From: Diphasiastrum complanatum
Taxonomy: Eukaryota; Streptophyta; Lycopodiopsida; Lycopodiales; Lycopodiaceae
Length of the DNA: 64,000 nt
Assembly: GCA_029204225.1 (NCBI GenBank)
Contig: CM055096.1
Location: forward strand, 39,782,461-39,846,460
Direction of reading: 5' to 3'
Positions within the stretch are counted from its first letter, which is position 1. Each line of letters begins with the position of its first letter. Made by a program: the position numbers and the translations under genes. The notes below the pieces were generated by a model. That model had not been told where the DNA came from. It saw nothing but the letters and a program-made list of their open reading frames with translations, and did not search any database. Positions 24,881-34,830 of the stretch are shown here, one piece after another.

Positions 24881-25667
24881 TGTTGGATTATTCTCTTGAT
24901 GATCAACTAATCATTTTTCATCTTCATCCACTACATTAGCCAGCTCTACAGTTTTATGCATGTTACTACATAGTCTGCAGAAGTACACGAAAATCGCTCA
25001 CAGGTGGATTCCACAAGTCAATTTCCAGGCCGTACTAATTGAATGGATGCCAGCTCACTATGGCCAACTAGCCATTATGATCTACGACCTAATCAACAGT
25101 CCTGTTGGACTCTCGTTATCTGCTTAGTATAAATAGCTGATCATACTTCTACATTTCAATTCTAGCAATTCATTCATGCAATGTATTGAAGTAGAATTTA
25201 GCAGCTCTCTCAAGCTTTCAAGCTTGAACACTCTTGAGCATTCTAGCTCAGTTCGTTCTTTTACAATTTTGCTATTAGCGCTTACTACTTATCAGTGGAA
25301 GTGCAAATCAGGCAGAGTTTTCATAGATAGCTTAGAGTACGTGGTTTCTATCCGCAATTGTCTTCTGCTCATCATTTTGTTGAGTTAATCTATCCTTTAT
25401 TGCGTTCAGTATTATGTCAGAATCTTTGTAATCTCATATTGCTTTTGGCTGATAATGCACTTCTTCATTGTCTGACTATGTAATCACTTTAGCTCTGATA
25501 ATTTCATAATTAGTTGTTAAAAGATTGAACGTGACTCTTGTCATTATGTTTTGCTCAATATTGATAGGCGTAGTTATGCATTAGGAAAGCAGGTTCATTC
25601 TGCTACGTTCAATAAGTCGTTCACAAGCTTCGACTTGTCGCTATTGCATTATCACCTCTTTCCAACA
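24881..25667 (+). mobile_element. Copia A 5' LTR (787 bp)
   Basis: Begins TGTTGGATTATTC and ends CACCTCTTTCCAACA directly before the primer site. It matches the start of the LTR at 37791 and, inverted, the LTR at 19526-20382. Confidence 0.93.
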
Positions 25668-25679
25668 TGGTATCAGAGC
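25668..25679 (+). other. Primer-binding site of copia A
   Basis: TGGTATCAGAGC, the initiator-Met tRNA site standard for plant copia elements, directly after the LTR. Confidence 0.93.
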
Positions 25680-25689
25680 TCTAATATAT

Positions 25690-27943
25690 AATATCAAAGC
25701 GTACCTTCATGATAATTGCAGAAAGGAAGAACTGAACTCTTCTCAACTTAGCCAGATCAATGCTACATCAATCACATCTACCTACAAAGTTTTGGGCAGA
25801 AGCTACTTCCATAGCCTGTTACTTACAGAATAGATCCAGCACCAAAGCCGTCAATAACAAAACTCCTTATGAAGTCAAGCCTAGTGTCAGCCATTTAAAA
25901 ATCTTTGATTGTATATGTTTTGTTCACATTCCTAAACAGCTTAGAAAGAAGCTAGATCATAAGACAAATATATGTGTTTTCATTGGCTATCCTGATGAAC
26001 AAAAAGCTTATAAATGTTATGATCCATCCACCAATGTAGTATTTGTCTCTAGGGACGCAATATTTCAAAAAAATACATACTATGATTTTAAACAACCATC
26101 GATAAACGATGCTATGTCATTTCATCCTATTTTAGGTAGCATGGATTCTTCCAACGATGATGTTTCTTCTACATAACCTGCAACTATAGCTACAGAAGCC
26201 GAGCAGCCAACAGTACCTGTCATCAAACCAAACCAAGTTGGCTCGAACTAGAGAAATTCAAGAAGAAGCATCATCGCATCGTAGTCAACCAACCGCCCGT
26301 AGATTCTCACGAACTCGGACAGTTCCTGAGAGGTACACACCTCAATCATTCTGGACTTCATCAGAAGAACCAAAGAGCCTAGCCAAAGCAATTAACTCCA
26401 AGGATGCTGTGAAGTGGCAAGAAGCTATCGAAAGTGAGTACAACTCACTTTTGACGAACCAGACTTGGACATTGGTCGACCTTCCCACTCACAAGAGATT
26501 TATCGACAACAAGTGAATTTTTAAGAAGAAGATCAACTCTGATGGTTCCATTGCTAAATGGAAAGCACGGTTGGTGGCTAAAGGATTCACTCAAGTCCAA
26601 GGAGTGGATTATCAAGAAATTTTCAGTCTTGTCATCAAGATGTAGTCAATCAGGACTTTGATTGTGTTAGCAGCCGCAGAAGACCTTGAAATTCGCCAAG
26701 TGGATGTCAAGACAATGTCAAAGAGGAGCTGTACACCTTCCAACCGGAAGGATTCGAAGTCAAAGGCCAAGAGCACAAAGTGTGTAATCTGCACAAAACA
26801 ATCTATCTAAAACAGGCCACAAGTGCATGGTTCGATAGAATCAACTCGTATCTCATTCAGTTGGGATTTGCAAACAATTCAGCTGACTGTAATGTTTATT
26901 CGAAGCATATAGGCACCAATTCAGTTCACATAGCTCTTTACGTAGATGATGCGTTTATCTTGTCTAACGACACTTCTCTGCTGCACACTACTAAGAGTGA
27001 TCTGTCAAAGGGGTTTGACATGACTGATTTGAGAGCTGTCCATTCTTTGCTAGGAATTCACTTTACTAGAAATAGGCTTTAGAAGAAGATCTATCTTAGC
27101 CAGCAGGCATATCTAAAAGGCATATTGAAAAAATTTCATATGTCTTATTGCAAACCAATTGATACTCCAATGGATCCAAGTATAGTATTGACTAAATCTA
27201 CTTGTGCCAATTCTGATAGTGAAGTACTCGACATAGCGAAGTACCCTTATCATTCACTAATAGGATCTTTGATGTATGTAATGTTGTGTACTAGACCAGA
27301 TTTAGCATACACTGTTAGCGCGTTAAGTCAATTCATGTCTAATCCTAAGATCTCTCATTGAAAGCATTAAAGAGAGTGATGAGATATATTCAGGAAAGTT
27401 TACATCACATTTTATATTATGATGAAAATGCTATCGACCCACTCGTCCTACGAGGCTATTCCAACTCAAATTAGGGAGAAACAGTCTCTACCAAAAAATC
27501 TACCTCCGGGTTCTGTTTCTATCTGGCAAGGGAACTGATTTCATGGAACTCAAGGAAGCAAAAATCAGGTGTGCTTTTTTCAACAGAGGCAGAGTACATC
27601 ACAGCATGTCAAGCTTCAAAAGAAGCTGTATGGATCAGATTATTACTTCACGACTTACATCACACTTAGTTCAATGCTACCACCATTCTATGTGACAACT
27701 TCAGCTATATTTCACTATCACTGAATCCTAAATTTCATTGCAAATCCAAGCACATAGAAATCCAGTATCATTTTATTCAGAAGAAAGTCTTCTCAGGGCA
27801 AGTGATCCTTCAATACTGCTCCACAACAGAAATGGTCGCAGACATCTTCATCAAAGCGCTTCCTAAGATCAAACAGCAGAAGTTCTTCAACATGCCGAAC
27901 TTGACAAAGATACCAATGCACCAACCATGACCTTAAGGGGGAC
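25690..27943 (+). pseudogene. Copia family B pol: integrase end, reverse transcriptase, RNase H
   Basis: It starts abruptly about 10 bp after the element A primer site in integrase (IAERKN, stop, TLLNLARSMLHQSHLPTKFW, then FDCICFVHIPKQLRKKLDHK). 26238-26516 covers the linker and start of reverse transcriptase. 26780-27082 reads LYVDDAFILSND and the palm domain. 27125-27361 reads SLMYVMLCTRPDLAYTVSALS. RNase H follows to about 27900 in broken frames. A polypurine tract (AAGGGGGAC) precedes the 3' LTR. Gag, protease, most of integrase and the 5' LTR are missing, so B is 5'-truncated and joined to element A's leader. Confidence 0.85.
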
Positions 27944-28085
27944 TGTTGGAAATTAAGCCCACAATTGTCTCCTTGGTGAATAACTATTTCTATTTCATGA
28001 TTCTTCTTGCATGCTTATTGATCGTTGATCTAGGGTCAGGTGAAACCAACTTTAGTTCTATGTCTGCTCATCTGATACCTACATG
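27944..28085 (+). mobile_element. Copia B 3' LTR, left part
   Basis: Begins TGTTGGAAATTAAGCCC after the polypurine tract. It is cut at 28085 by insertion of element D; the remainder resumes at about 34155. Confidence 0.75.
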
Positions 28086-28090
28086 AATCA
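28086..28090. repeat. Target-site duplication of element D, left copy
   Basis: AATCA directly before the LTR, identical to 34150-34154. Confidence 0.85.
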
Positions 28091-28745
28091 TGTGAAAAAA
28101 GTGGATCTTGAATGGATCCAGACTCCCAAAATACTTGGCTAAGATCTTTGCACAACAAGCTACAAAAGCTAGAAATGGCAAAGCATCCTAATGCTACCTT
28201 TGATACACATAAACTTGACAAAGCATTCAAGAGACAAAAGAAACTAATAAAAGGTACTGATGGTAGCCAAAAACAACAGCATACCAGTCCGACAATAGCA
28301 CCCTACCACTTTTGAAAACCTCTTAAGATCATACACAAAAGCTTGAAGACAAAACACAAAGCAATGCTCTCAATGGAGGAAGAAACTGTGACAATGATCT
28401 ATTGATCTCTCTCAACAATACAATAAGTTCCTCCAACCTGTTCTCCACAAATTGCAGCCTAATATACGTGAGAGAGATGACTTTCTCTCCTCTCTCTAGA
28501 ACTTAGGACCCAAATTTAGGGCACCAGTAGTCTAAAATAGCCAATTTTGGCCTATATGTCCAAATAACATGATTTTGGTGTCATTTCAAAGGTCTTGAAG
28601 TTTGAGACTTCTTCAACATGAAATATATACTAAAATAAAAGTATCTAGGCTTATTTCACACGTGTGAAATGTTAGATCCAAAACTATGTACAAAAATTGC
28701 CAATTTAGGCCTCAAACTAGCTAGGAAATGTTGACAATTTTCACA
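28091..28745 (-). mobile_element. Element D 3' LTR (655 bp)
   Basis: On the plus strand it runs TGTGAAAAAAGTGG to GACAATTTTCACA. It is homologous over its length to 33602-34149, except for about 107 bp absent from the other copy (near 28600-28705). Confidence 0.93.
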
Positions 28746-28924
28746 CTCCCTCTTCAACTTAACTTGCTAGTTTTACAACACTACTTTGCTCCAACCTAAG
28801 AATGATCTCCATCATGATAATAGATCTCTTCTCAAGTGTTCTAATATGTACAATATGAAGTACAACATAATTGATATAGATAATAGTGTCCATATAGGAT
28901 GCTTCACTATTTCTTACATCAATT

Positions 28925-29536
28925 TTACATAGAATGGTGAACGAGATACATGTAAAAGAACATAGAATTATAATGAAAGGATTCACATTCCACTATGCCC
29001 ATAGTGAATGCACCATGTATCTCCATGAATGAACCTCCATCACCACCTTGCCTTTGTAGATCTCCACTTTGCTCAAAAGTAAACATATTGACCACTTCAA
29101 TATCTTTCAAGATTTGAATGAATGCATGTACTTGATCATAAGAACCAGCAATGATAACTATTCCATCTCCAAGATCCAAAGGATGCAAAACTATGGAACT
29201 AGTTTCATTGAATTTTGACAATTCCAACACATTGACATGACAATGTTCATACATGAGATTAAACAAATAAGGTAGAGTAAAAGGACACTTCCTTGCTGCT
29301 CCAAGAACCTTACTTGAACCTTCAAGAACCTGTAAAAACAGATCCAAAATGCTTTGCCCATGTGGCTCCCCTTTGATGCTTTTGACTAGCTTCCAATTGC
29401 TACTTGCCTCTTGGTGTTGATGAAGCAATTCAAGATCAACATCTTGATCTTCCAATAAAACATCAAGGAATTTGCATTTATAAACATCTTCAGATCTGAA
29501 CCTCTGAAGATACTCCCTCTCAAACACACTCATCAT
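28925..29536 (-). CDS. Element D second open frame, 203 residues
   Basis: An open frame starting directly after the stop of the 546-residue frame, in a different phase. No domain recognised. It contains LHPLDLGDGIVI, which echoes LDPLDLEDGLVL in the upstream frame, followed by a helical stretch (YDQVHAFIQILKDIEVVN). It lies where the end of pol would be in a complete copia element. It may be a diverged or acquired element protein; whether it is translated is unknown. Confidence 0.45.
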   Translation of the reverse strand: MMSVFEREYLQRFRSEDVYKCKFLDVLLEDQDVDLELLHQHQEASSNWKLVKSIKGEPHGQSILDLFLQVLEGSSKVLGAARKCPFTLPYLFNLMYEHCHVNVLELSKFNETSSIVLHPLDLGDGIVIIAGSYDQVHAFIQILKDIEVVNMFTFEQSGDLQRQGGDGGSFMEIHGAFTMGIVECESFHYNSMFFYMYLVHHSM

Positions 29537-29540
29537 TGCT

Positions 29541-31181
29541 TTATTTCAACCTTTCACTATAGTTAGTGAAAACAATGTCACCATCATAAACCAAAAGATA
29601 GATTTCTACAATTCTATCCAACGTGAAGTAGAGTAGATGAAGTTGAGTATCAAACCTAATCAAACCAGCCCATTTGAGATCAAACCAAACCTCAATGAGC
29701 TCACCAATGAGATATTCCTTTCCTTGGAGAAATTGCCACTTGAGTTGCTCCATGTAGTCTTCTTCATCCAACCTTTTGCCATCTTGATCATGCATGAACA
29801 CTCCACCACAATCATAGCAACCTTTGAGTTGATGAAGAGATGTAAGATCCATGCCTTGAATCTTCCCAAAAGTCACTCTTCCTTTGCCCTTTCCTTCACA
29901 AGACTCCCTCTTAATGATCACACCACAAAAGTTAGCAATCTCCCTCTTGATAGTTGCATCATAAGAAATGTAAGATTCTTTAACATTAGAACCCATGAAA
30001 AGAATACATAGTTCCTTCAACATAAGAACGATTGAAGTACTTTTTCTTGTCAAACTTGGACTTCTAATCAATGACATAGGTAATGATAATGAACCCTCAC
30101 TATCATTCACAAAAGCATCATTCAAAGTACATCCTACTTTGAACACTTCACATTCATCTCTCCCTTTTGACTTGAGATCTTCCTCACCAAGTCTCACGAT
30201 AGAAACTTTTGATCTAATTTCTTTATGAATACATGTGACACCACATGTTTCACAAATGACTTTTTTGGACTCATCACATAAAGATACAAAAGAAACTTTT
30301 TTTTCAATCATGCTCAAAGCACCATCTCTTTCCAAATGAGTAAATAAGTCATTAGCAATAACCAATTCCAAAGAAGAGTTTTCATCACCTCCATTGATGA
30401 AATTAGCTCTCTTCTTACCTTTTTCATTTTTGCACTTGCCATGTAGTTCTGTTGAAGAGCTGCCAAGACTTGGAAATCTATGAGTAGAAGAGTTCAAACA
30501 TGATACTAATTTAGCACCACCAGACTCCATTTGACTAGTAGATAGCACTAGTCCATCTTCAAGATCCAATGGATCCAAAACATTGATCATAGATTCACCA
30601 AAAGTTGCCAAGTTAGCACAACAATAACTATCTCCAAGAAGCTCATTAGATCTCAACCTAGATCTAGCATAAGGAAGTTCTTTAGACTTTGCATAAGATC
30701 TACCAATCTTATTGATGCTAGGGATTGACTTTTGAAAGTTGAGAGAACCACCAACATCCATTTCATTCCTCTTGTTAGACATAACAAATGCATCAAGCTT
30801 GTAAAGTCTACCTTGTCTATTTCCCATAGCAATCAAGACATCTCCCTTAGTAATGAAGCAAACATCCCCAACAAACTTTGACTTGTACCCTTTTTTTAAC
30901 ATTTGACCAACACTTAGCAAATTCCTTGAAAGTGAAGGAATGTAAAGAACACCATCAAGCCTTACATTCCTATTAGTAGAAAGGCAAATAGGAATTGAGC
31001 TAATATCTTTGATCATACACTCACCACCATTTAGCATGTGAACGACTTTCTTGGTTCCAACATAAGAGATTAAAGAAGTAAAGAACTCCTTGTGACTAGT
31101 CATGTGTGAACTAGATCCACTATCTATCCACCATGAATCCTTGTCACTTCCACTTGACATTAGACTTGAAGAACACATCAT
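29541..31181 (-). CDS. Element D protease-containing frame with unusual pol region (546 residues)
   Basis: Residues 17-27 read WWIDSGSSSHM, the copia aspartic protease active site (Asp20-Ser-Gly). The usual block up to LLSVGQMLKKGY follows, then GNRQGRLYKLDA of the pre-integrase linker (about 120-131). The expected zinc domain and integrase core are absent. Residues about 145-470 are Ser/Lys/Glu-rich and unrecognised, with a four-cysteine pattern (CETCGVTC at 310-317; CYDC at 455-458). Residues 475-540 resemble the copia reverse transcriptase palm (YMEQ, GKEYLIGEL, RFDTQ), but the catalytic YVDD is YDGD (532-535). The frame is open over 1.6 kb in an otherwise decayed landscape. Assignment as element protein is firm for the N-terminal third and inferred for the rest. 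Confidence 0.7.
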   Translation of the reverse strand: MMCSSSLMSSGSDKDSWWIDSGSSSHMTSHKEFFTSLISYVGTKKVVHMLNGGECMIKDISSIPICLSTNRNVRLDGVLYIPSLSRNLLSVGQMLKKGYKSKFVGDVCFITKGDVLIAMGNRQGRLYKLDAFVMSNKRNEMDVGGSLNFQKSIPSINKIGRSYAKSKELPYARSRLRSNELLGDSYCCANLATFGESMINVLDPLDLEDGLVLSTSQMESGGAKLVSCLNSSTHRFPSLGSSSTELHGKCKNEKGKKRANFINGGDENSSLELVIANDLFTHLERDGALSMIEKKVSFVSLCDESKKVICETCGVTCIHKEIRSKVSIVRLGEEDLKSKGRDECEVFKVGCTLNDAFVNDSEGSLSLPMSLIRSPSLTRKSTSIVLMLKELCILFMGSNVKESYISYDATIKREIANFCGVIIKRESCEGKGKGRVTFGKIQGMDLTSLHQLKGCYDCGGVFMHDQDGKRLDEEDYMEQLKWQFLQGKEYLIGELIEVWFDLKWAGLIRFDTQLHLLYFTLDRIVEIYLLVYDGDIVFTNYSERLK

Positions 31182-31545
31182 GAGAGAATCACAAGAATCT
31201 AGATCCTCATTAGAAGTACAAAAGTTGTTTTGCTTGTTACCTTCATTACTTTGCTTCTTATGACATTCATTTGCAAAATGACCTTTTATCCCATAATAAA
31301 AGCACTTGATTTTTGACTTGTCTTTCTTTCTAAAAGAAGTATAAGAGGAGGAGGAAGAGTGATCATCATGATCCGAGTTACCACCTTTGGACCATTTCCC
31401 TTTGCCTTTAATTTGCCTTTGACTTTGCCTTTTGTGAAGAAAGCCTCTTCACCTCCACCTTGCAAGGATGCACCATCAAGCTTTGATTGCAACCTATGTT
31501 CTGCAAGTCAACCACACTTGGCAAGACCCTTTGAATGGCAAAACT
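31182..31545 (-). pseudogene. Element D gag, C-terminal part
   Basis: The minus strand reads LPSVVDLQNIGC, a low-complexity KGK-rich stretch and a nucleocapsid knuckle, CFYYGIKGHFANEC. This fits CX2CX4HX4C except that the second Cys is Tyr. It is separated from the gag N-terminus by an inverted fragment of element E, and frames shift several times. Confidence 0.75.
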
Positions 31546-31957
31546 ATGGCAGCACCTACGGAAACGCATTGGAAAGCAGCTAAACGCATTTTGCATTATG
31601 TGAAAGGCACATCAGAGTATGGCTTGATTTACAAGAAGCATGATGGTTTACCTGAGTTGTGTAGCTATGTGGATGCAGACTGGGGAGGTGACTATGATGA
31701 TCGCAGATCCACCACAGGATATATATTCTAGTTTTATGGTAATTGCTTTTCCTGGTCTAGTAAGAAGCAAAGTACAATTGCTCTTTCCACCACAGAAGCA
31801 GAGTATAAGGCAATGTGTAGTGCTGCACAAGAAGCTATATGGTTGAGACAAATCTTCGAAGAGATTGGCATAAAGCAGAAAAATCTCACAACTTTACATA
31901 GCGACAGTCAGAGTGGCATTCAGCTAGCAAAGAATCCAGTGTTCCATGCGAGAACTA
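31546..31957 (+). mobile_element. Inverted 412-bp fragment of element E (RNase H) inside D gag
   Basis: It is the reverse complement of 49392-49803 with no indel and, by eye, one substitution (GCAGATCC against GTAGATCC). It reads MAAPTETHWKAAKRILHYVK, SYVDADWGGDYDDRRSTTGY and LHSDSQSGIQLAKNPVFHAR on the plus strand. There is no LTR, polypurine tract or target duplication at its ends. A short CTA may be shared at the right junction. Confidence 0.9.
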
Positions 31958-32439
31958 GCATGTTCATCTAGCAAACCATTCAACATAACCTGGACTATTT
32001 CACCATCTTTTATGTTTTCATCAATACATGCTAGATCATCACTTAAGGACTTAACCCTCAAGACAAATGCATGAGCACTTTCACCCTCTCTTTGCCTACT
32101 AGAAAATATTTGCCTCCTTAGGGTCAATACCCTAGATGTGGACTTTGATTCAAAGAGCTTCTTCAAGGCATTCCATGCCTCACTTGCACTTTGACTAGTA
32201 CCAACTTCCTTGAGAAGTTCATTGGTAACATTCATTTTAATGATATAAAGAGCCCTTTTGGCCTTCTTATCAAACCTTTGTTGCTCTTGAACTATGGGTG
32301 GTCTCTCTTCAGTTCCTGCAACTATGTCCATGAGTTCATTCAACTCAAGTAAGGATTCCATCCTCACTTTCCAGGTAGAGTAGTTTGATGAACTCAACCT
32401 ATCATTAGTTTCTAACATGATCCCACCATTGGAAGCCAT
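31958..32439 (-). pseudogene. Element D gag, N-terminal part
   Basis: About 160 residues of copia gag: MASNGGIMLETNDRLSSSNY, STWKVRMESLL, SEAWNALKKLFESKS, ARRIL-type RVLTLRRQIFSSRQ and VLRVKSLSDDLACID, ending at LLDEHAS where the inverted element E fragment begins. Start chosen at the Met preceding the conserved N-terminal block. Confidence 0.82.
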
Positions 32440-33589
32440 GAATATAATGATTCTTCAACTTTTAGACTCTGTCCTAATGCACCTAGCACTCACTTTCCTC
32501 TCAACAAATGATGGATAAGGAGATATCAGAAGATCTAGGTCCCTAAAACACTTCTATCTTGAACTTGGCTGGTTTCCAAGCATAGAAAGGAAGATTGAAA
32601 ACACATGCAACACTTTGCACACACTAAGAATGGATTACAAACTCAAACCAACCTGAACACACTCTTGCTTAAGCTCTCAAACTTTCCAGCAAGTGACCAA
32701 ATCAAGTTATGGTGTGAAGAGTTACTTGCATTCTTAGAAAATACAAAAGACTAGGCTGTCAAGAATACCTCGAATTGAACAAACTTGATCAACATATGAT
32801 CAACACACTAAGATATTGATTCAACCTGTAAAACCACATGTAAACCACACTTCTAAAAGTTTATAAACTCCATCAAGTGATAAATACAAGCTTTAGAGGT
32901 GAATGAAAGAGCACACTTAGTGAATCACAAGACTAGCTTCACTAGCTTGTCAAATCTTGGTGTTTAGATGTAGATCTAAGATCACTTCACATGAGAATGT
33001 ATGTTCCTCAACCTGTTAAGAACCTGAAAACACATTTGCATAATGGTTAAACGTTCCAGCAAATGCTCCAATCAAATTACATTAGGAGAGTTACTTACAT
33101 GCTCAACAAAGTACACCAAAATTTATGCAAAAGATTGTTGACAATCTGTTCACCCAAAAGGGGATCTTTCATCCAAGTGGGAGCTTTGCTCAGCCTTTTG
33201 GAGAAATACAAAATCACTCAAAGAGTATTTGTCATCCACTTAAGGAGAAGGTTCATCCACTTAAGGAGAGTGTTCATCCACAAAGGAGAGTGTTCATCCA
33301 CAGAAGTGGAGATTGTCAACAATACATTGAACAAAACATTGTTAGTATTGAATATGCACAAGCCTCACAATCAACAAATGATTAGGTGTTATGATCCAAT
33401 CCAAAATAGCTTCTTCTCAGTCTCTGATCTTCAATAGACCTGAAATATGCTTTTGATCCACAAGTTCAACTCACAAAACAAAGGTTAGTAAGATTTGATC
33501 AACAATGCAATGCATAATCATGCTAGAACTTGATCAAACATCCAAACATCACCATAAATGGAAACCTTACTAATATTAACAGCCAACTA
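32440..33589 (-). mobile_element. Element D 5' leader
   Basis: Untranslated stretch between primer site and gag. It contains a short tandem array at about 33230-33310 (units of about 24 bp built on TTCATCCAC and AGGAGA). No host gene seen. Confidence 0.7.
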
Positions 33590-33601
33590 GCTCTGATACC
33601 A
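33590..33601 (-). other. Primer-binding site of element D
   Basis: Minus strand TGGTATCAGAGC, exactly the initiator-Met site, abutting the 5' LTR. Confidence 0.95.
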
Positions 33602-34149
33602 TGTGAAAAAAGTGGATCTTGAATGGATCCAAACGCCCAAAATACTTGGCTAAGATCTTTGCACAACAAGCTACAAAAGCTAGAAATGGCAAAGCATCCT
33701 AATGCTACCTTTGATACACATGAACTTGAAAAAGCATTCAAGAGACAAAAGAAACTAATAAAAGGTACTGATGGCAGCCAAAAACAACAGCATACCAGCC
33801 CTACAATAGCACCCTACCACTTTTGAAAACCTCTTAAGATCATACACAAAAGCTTGAAGACAATACACAAAGCAATGCTCTCAATGGAGGAAGAAACTGT
33901 GACAATGATCTATTGATCTCTCTCAACAATACAATAAGTTTCTCCAACCTGTTCTCCACGAATTTCAGCCTAATATAGGTGAGAGAGATTACTCTCTCTC
34001 CTCTCTCTAGAACTTAGGACCCAAATTTAGGACACCAATAGCCTAAAATAGCCAATTTTGGCCTATATGTCCAAATAACATGATTTTGGTATCATTTCAA
34101 AGGTCAATTTAGGTCTCAAACTAGCTAGAAAATGTTAACAATTTTCACA
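33602..34149 (-). mobile_element. Element D 5' LTR (548 bp)
   Basis: On the plus strand it runs TGTGAAAAAAGTGG to AACAATTTTCACA. Scattered substitutions and one deletion of about 107 bp relative to 28091-28745 show the insertion is not brand new. Confidence 0.93.
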
Positions 34150-34154
34150 AATCA
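34150..34154. repeat. Target-site duplication of element D, right copy
   Basis: AATCA directly after the LTR. Confidence 0.85.
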
Positions 34155-34830
34155 CAACTTAGATAGCCAATTATTTAAAGAACGTCTACAACAGACTTTC
34201 GACTGATCTCCAGCAAAGGGTAACCAATCCTGTCATAATTTCAAGTTCAGATGTGAAGTTCAATTACTTGAAGTCATCGAAGACTTGGCCATCTTCAAGG
34301 ACTTCCAAGAACTAGCATTTAGAACAAGTCTGTAGATTTACATTACTTTTTCAACAGTTTGTAGAAATACACCAAAAGTCGCAACAGTCTGTAGAATTAC
34401 TCTAAGTATCGCTACAGTCTATAGAAATGAACTATCTTTTACACAGTGTCGGCTTTCCCGAAAAGCGACAGTGGTGGCTTTTTCCAAAAAGCCGTAGTGT
34501 CATACTTGTTGTGATTGAATGCACTTTATCGCTGTTTGATCGCACTTGTTTACTCACTTTGATCAGAACACGGACATCTACAACTCCTTCACTTCTGATC
34601 AGACGATGGTTGTCTTTGACACCTGAGAAACTCGCAATATCATACTGCTCTTCCATCTATTTCTGTTTTTCAGTAATACCACACACAAACCATTTCTAAT
34701 CTCTTTGGTGAGTACTATCGTTTTAATGAGTATGAATTAATTTTTAAGATCCTGTTGGGCAATTAGAACACCTAAAGCTGCGATTATATTTAGCATAAGC
34801 TTTCTATTAGACTATTTTTGCATCTAGTAG
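34155..34830 (+). mobile_element. Copia B 3' LTR, right part, and junction with element A
   Basis: Inferred continuation of the LTR interrupted at 28085. It includes short words repeated at about 34320-34430 (variants of CAGTCTGTAGAA). The exact LTR end and the junction with element A internal sequence could not be placed. Confidence 0.45.

Larger units (their letters stand above)
28091..34149 (-). mobile_element. Copia element D, bounded but apparently non-autonomous
   Basis: The whole element is visible: 5' LTR (33602-34149), initiator-Met primer site (33590-33601), long leader, gag, protease, a long open frame without recognisable integrase, a second frame, polypurine tract (about 28746-28758) and 3' LTR (28091-28745). 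It is flanked by AATCA on both sides. It sits inside the 3' LTR of element B. Its gag is interrupted by an inverted fragment of element E. Without integrase and with an altered polymerase motif it would need proteins from another copia element to move. Confidence 0.88.

Noticed and set aside
29637-30228. Plus-strand frames opposite the element D frame
   Set aside because: Shadow frames; the minus strand carries the protease motif and the continuous 546-codon frame.
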